Source: Hyperoodon ampullatus
Taxonomy: Eukaryota > Chordata > Mammalia > Artiodactyla > Ziphiidae
NCBI GenBank assembly: GCA_949752795.1
Contig: OX457063.1
Coordinates: forward strand, 70,517,783 to 70,581,782
Direction of reading: 5' to 3'
Length of the DNA stretch: 64,000 nt
The notes under the pieces are model-generated. The model searched no databases. It was not told where the DNA came from and worked only from the letters and a program-made list of their open reading frames with translations. Each line of letters opens with the position of its first letter. Position 1 is the stretch's first letter. Made by a program: the position numbers and the translations under genes. This document shows positions 60,385 to 64,000 of the stretch, piece after piece.

Positions 60385-60500
60385 TGTCCTGTAAACTTCA
60401 AGAGGGCAGGACCTGTGTTAGTTTATTCATATTCAGCTCCTGATACAATTTCTTACAGGTAAAAACATTTCAGCAAGTATTTGTAGAGTGATTTTCTTTA
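60385..60500 (+). mobile_element. L2 3'-end fragment
   Basis: TAAACTTCAAGAGGGCAGGA, CCTGTGTTAGTTTATTCATA and TTCAGCTCCTGATACAA match the L2 'gagggcagggac..tattcat..cccagcacct' block. Confidence 0.7.
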
Positions 60501-61288
60501 AGCCACAGTGATAAGATCAATTGGGTGCAGCTCCTCTTTTTCCTAATTATCCCTTTCATATCTAATACCCACATGCATACATATTTGCACATTCATGCTG
60601 CCATGTTTCTGTTCCCTATAAAAGGACTAATTCCAGCAACCTTGCAATATAGCGCTTTTCCATGAAGACTTTTAAAATTAGTGTTATTAATCTCAGAAGT
60701 AGTTTCTCTCTGTGTAAGGCATTTACAGCTGCTATTGAGCTGATGGTTATTGGCAATATCATGGTGGTCTAAAGTGGAAGCCACTGCAGGTAAAGTGTTC
60801 ATTTCATAGCAGGTGAACTTGTAGAGTAAAACTTAATGTAAGTTAAATCCTTTTGAGTAACACAGGAGTATGGACTCGAGGCCTCCAGTGGATTTTCCAG
60901 CAGGCTGTCCACTTAAAACATCTGAATCCCCTCCACTATGCAACAGTGTTCTCTTTCATATTGCTGAATTCATCTTAGAGCTGTTTCTTTTCATTTCATC
61001 AATGTCTGCACTTTCTTCCTTCACAGGAAGGGAGTAGGTTGTTTGAATGTCTCGGACACTCTGGCACAACTCAGGACCATATTGGGTGTCTATTTTATGC
61101 TTAGGAAGATGTTATTTAATTCACAAGGGCTTGTGACTACCTTAAGCTATGAAAGCCAGAAACCATGTTTCAAGTACTTCAATTAAGTTTACTGGCCTCT
61201 GCTCGCCTCCATGTGCACCCAAAAACTGTGCTTGTTTTTTTTCCTGTACTTGGAGACCTTTTCCTCGGCCCTGAAAAACATTTACCAG
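60501..61288. other. no feature recognised
   Basis: Unassigned DNA up to the assembly gap. The 69-codon minus frame at 60593-60802 shows no domain. Confidence 0.45.
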
Positions 61289-61488
61289 NNNNNNNNNNNN
61301 NNNNNNNNNNNNNNNNNNNNNNNNNNNNNNNNNNNNNNNNNNNNNNNNNNNNNNNNNNNNNNNNNNNNNNNNNNNNNNNNNNNNNNNNNNNNNNNNNNNN
61401 NNNNNNNNNNNNNNNNNNNNNNNNNNNNNNNNNNNNNNNNNNNNNNNNNNNNNNNNNNNNNNNNNNNNNNNNNNNNNNNNNNNNNNNN
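61289..61488. other. assembly gap, exactly 200 N
   Basis: Two hundred consecutive N. The round number suggests a placeholder rather than a measured size. Open frames that span it are artefacts. Confidence 0.99.
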
Positions 61489-61570
61489 ATAGTTGATTTA
61501 CAATGTTGTGTTAGTTTCTGCTGTACAGCAAAGTGAATCAGTTATACATATATCCACTCTTTTTTAAAAG
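61489..61570 (-). mobile_element. L1 3'UTR fragment, antisense, cut by the gap
   Basis: ATAGTTGATTTACAATGTTG, TGTTAGTTTCTGCTGTACAG and CAAAGTGAATCAGTTATACA form the reversed L1 3'UTR found across cetartiodactyls. The L1 3' terminus must lie in the gap. Confidence 0.88.
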
Positions 61571-62094
61571 ATTCTTTTATAGACAACTTATTCAGGGAGG
61601 CAGGAAGGAAGGGAGATAAGGTGAAAGGAAGAGAAGAATTTTAAAGAATCAGGAAATCAGGACCCAAGAAATCTTTAGGAAATTATTTTTACATTTTCTA
61701 ATGGTACATTTTTGGGGAATTTCTATTTTGATTTTTTCTACTCTTAATATCTTCGTTCAATTGTATTGTTTTTCAACAGGCTTTCTATGTTTCACTGGAA
61801 TGTATTGGGTCTTTTAATTTTTGGTGGCCTAGCATATTATTAGGTTTTTTTTGACATTCCCCATGTGAGTTTGAAAATAAAGCACATTTTCTGTTTTCAT
61901 TGTAATAAAATTGATAAATATCTACAAGATTTTATATATTCCTTAGGATATTCAGATTTTCTTCTTCCTTACAAAGACTTTAAAAATATATCAAAATTTT
62001 ATATAACAATTCTATTTCAATTTCTCCTTTACATACAAAGAGTTTTTTTTATATATTATAAAACAATATTATTTAGCAAGTGAAGATCTAAGAG

Positions 62095-62280
62095 AATTTT
62101 CCACAGTGATTAAGAGCACAGAGTAGGAGTCATGTTTACCTACTGTATTAAACTCTACGCTTTCCTCATCTGCAAAACTGAGATAATAATTTAAATTCCC
62201 ACATGGGTTTGTCGTTTGTATCCGACAGCTGTAAAGTTTTTGGAATAGTGTCTAGTTTCTAATACATGCTACTTATGTAT
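62095..62280 (+). mobile_element. MIR SINE relic
   Basis: CCACAGTGATTAAGAGCACA, then GAGTAGGAGTCATGTTTACC and CCTCATCTGCAAAACTGAGA, TAATAATTTAAATTCCCACA follow the sense MIR. Confidence 0.82.
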
Positions 62281-62441
62281 ATATTATAAAAATAAACAAA
62301 AGTAATATGCTTTGGGGATTATATATTTCATAAATATACCAAACCATCTTAATCATTATTGTCCTACTTAATACCTTTTGATTTATACTTTATCTGATGT
62401 TAATCCTTCTATCCCTTTTGTTTTACCTTCCTTTGTTTTTT

Positions 62442-62651
62442 GTTTTTTTTTTTTTTTTTGCGATACGCGGGCCTCTCACTGTTGTGGCCTCTCCCGTTGC
62501 GGAGCACAGGCTCCGGACGCGCAGGGTCAGCGGCCATGGCTCACGGGCCCAGCCGCTCCGCGGCATGTGGGATCTTCCTGGACCGAGGCATGAACCCGTG
62601 TCCCCTGCATTGGCAGGCGGACTCTCAACCACTGCGCCACCAGGGAAGCCC
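62442..62651 (-). mobile_element. CHR SINE (CHR-2-like), antisense
   Basis: Poly(T) 62442-62459, then GCGATACGCGGGCCTCTCAC to CACTGCGCCACCAGGGAAGC. Very close to the copy at 28759. Flanks CTTTGTTTTTTG and CTTTGCTTTGGTTTTG are a plausible but imperfect TSD. The frames at 62378-62696 on both strands are read-throughs of this GC-rich SINE. Confidence 0.95.
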
Positions 62652-63449
62652 TTTGCTTTGGTTTTGATTTTTATTTTTCCGGTACGTTTTTGTTAGTATT
62701 TTAATTAAAAATCTTTTATTGATCATTTTTTCTCAGAACATTTAAATGGGTTTGTTTAATAATTTAAGAGTCTTTGACTTTAATATATGATTTGTATATA
62801 TCAATGCTTTATATCTATATCAAATATTTGGACTTCCTATTTTCATCATAATTTACATTTTCTGTTTTTATTCTTAGTCTCTTTTCTATTTCAGTCTTTT
62901 GCTATATTGCACGTTTTCTTGAAAGTGATACTACCTTCCCATTTCCCCAACACAACAATTTGAAAGTTCTATATTTCACTTTTATTAGTCTCATAATTAC
63001 TTTTAAAGCATTACAAATTGCTTAAAATTATATTTTTTATTTATCAGCTTTTGAAATCTTGCCTCCCCCATGAATTCCTTTAAAAATTTAATTTTTATTT
63101 CTTCCTACTTTCTGTATATGTACCACCTCTGACTTCTGAATGATATACAATGAGCTTTCGGTTTTACTCTAACTGTTCTCATATTTACATTAGTTTGTGT
63201 TTTTAAAATTATAATATTTACAGTCTTTATAAATGTAGATAAACATGATAGCTATATATCTTTTTTTCTCTGTTGTTTGGGTTATGTCTGCAAGTTGATT
63301 TTTTAGGACAGAAAAATGAGTAATATACTCCTTGGGCTCTTTCATATTTGAACATGTATATTTATTGCCTATGTATTTTACAATCAACTTATCTTAGTAT
63401 ACAATCCTTGAGTCATCCACTTTACACTCAAAATATTATAGATATTGCT

Positions 63450-64000
63450 CCATTGTCTTCTTTTTCCCCAGTATTTTTTAATGAACATTTTCAAACATAG
63501 AGGGAAGTTGAAAGAATTTTACAGTGAACACCCAAATACTGACCAGTTAGATTCTATCATTAGCATTTTACCATGTTTGCTTTATCTTATATCCATCCAC
63601 CTATCCACCCCTGTATCCATTTCTTAATCCATTTTATTATTTGATGATTTTGAAATAAATTGATGATATCAGTACATTCGTCTGTCCAAATACTTCACGT
63701 GTAAATCACTAACTACATTTCAATATTTATAATTTTTAAATGTGTAAATTACAGTCAGTAAAATGCACTAATCTTAAATGTATGTTTTCAATATTTTGAC
63801 AAATAGGTACCACTGTATAACCCAAATCCCTCTTTAGATGTAGAATATTATCCCCCACCCCAGAAAGTTCCCTGATGCCTCTTCCAAGTCAATCCCAACC
63901 TCACTCTGAGGTAATAATTTCCAGCTGCTTTTTTTCACATCAGTATAGATTTGTTCAATGTATTTTTTAATTTTAAAAAATAGAATTATGCATTCAGTAT
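63450..64000 (-). mobile_element. L1M 3'UTR, antisense, runs off the window
   Basis: AAGTTGAAAGAATTTTACAG, TGAACACCCAAATACTGACC, ATTTTACCATGTTTGCTTTA, CCCCAGAAAGTTCCCTGATG and CTCTTCCAAGTCAATCCC match the reversed 3'UTR of an old L1M (L1ME-like) element. It continues past base 64000. Confidence 0.8.

Larger units (their letters stand above)
61690..63440 (-). mobile_element. possible old L1 body, antisense, interrupted by MIR and SINE
   Basis: T-rich sequence with phrases resembling reversed L1 (TTTATCTGATGTTAATCCTT at 62390; GATATTGCTCCATTGTCTTC at about 63440). Too diverged for a firm call. It could instead be several fragments. Confidence 0.35.

Noticed and set aside
61165..61536. 123-codon frame
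   Set aside because: Most of it is the N gap.

Overview
The window looks like an intergenic or deep-intronic stretch of a whale or dolphin genome. The strongest clue is four copies of a tRNA-derived SINE of the CHR type (9192, 28759, 34599, 62442), with its typical opening GGGCTTCCCTGGTGGCGCAG. CHR SINEs mark Cetacea, hippos and ruminants. The two younger copies look like the cetacean CHR-2 form, and I saw no ruminant BovB/Bov-tA and no pig SINE. The DNA is AT-rich and full of L1, L2, MIR, ERVL/MaLR LTR and hAT relics. I found no supportable protein-coding gene, exon, tRNA, rRNA, CRISPR array or operon. The longer open frames (up to about 147 codons) lie in repeats or read through them. Family names come from memory of consensus sequences, not from a database search.

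Layout. 0.8-3.8 kb: a very long minus-strand L2 copy with a short telomere-like tract inside it. 5.8-7.9 kb: a decayed plus-strand L1 ORF2. 9.2 kb: an older CHR SINE. 11.4-12.5 kb: an ERVL-type LTR relic and a 5'-truncated L1 with target-site duplication (TSD). 14.6-20.6 kb: L2, MIR and L1 fragments. 21.4-21.9 kb: a complete solo ERVL-type LTR. 25.3-27.3 kb: an MLT1 LTR and a second LTR-like block. 27.6-30.0 kb: a nested locus, a compact L1 that keeps its 5' end, ORF1 and 3' end but lacks almost all of ORF2, with a CHR SINE inside its ORF1. 30.9-31.8 kb: another truncated L1 with a clear TSD. 34.6 kb: a CHR SINE lacking its 3' part. 35.25-35.58 kb: a truncated L1 that appears to carry a 3' transduction. 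36.9-40.3 kb: a hAT element, L1 3' ends, an 88-bp tandem duplication and an antisense LTR. 41.5-42.5 kb: another L2. 45.3-47.4 kb: a compound microsatellite, a hAT MITE with 8-bp TSD, a MIR and an old dispersed repeat. 47.4-53.7 kb: the most repeat-poor part. 54.3-54.9 kb: a solo MLT2 LTR with a (CA)n(TA)n microsatellite. 56.5-58.1 kb: an L1 ORF2 relic. 61.3 kb: a 200-base assembly gap. 61.5-64 kb: L1 remnants, a MIR and a CHR SINE.

No genes work together here. What can be read is an insertion history: old L2 and MIR first, then L1M, ERVL/MaLR and hAT elements, then L1 copies with readable TSDs, and finally CHR SINEs. The most notable points are the ORF2-less L1 with both ends intact, the candidate L1 3' transduction, a tiny poly(T) insertion flanked by a 12-bp duplication, the interstitial telomere-like tract, and the repeat-poor 50.4-52.6 kb block, which may hold conserved regulatory DNA.
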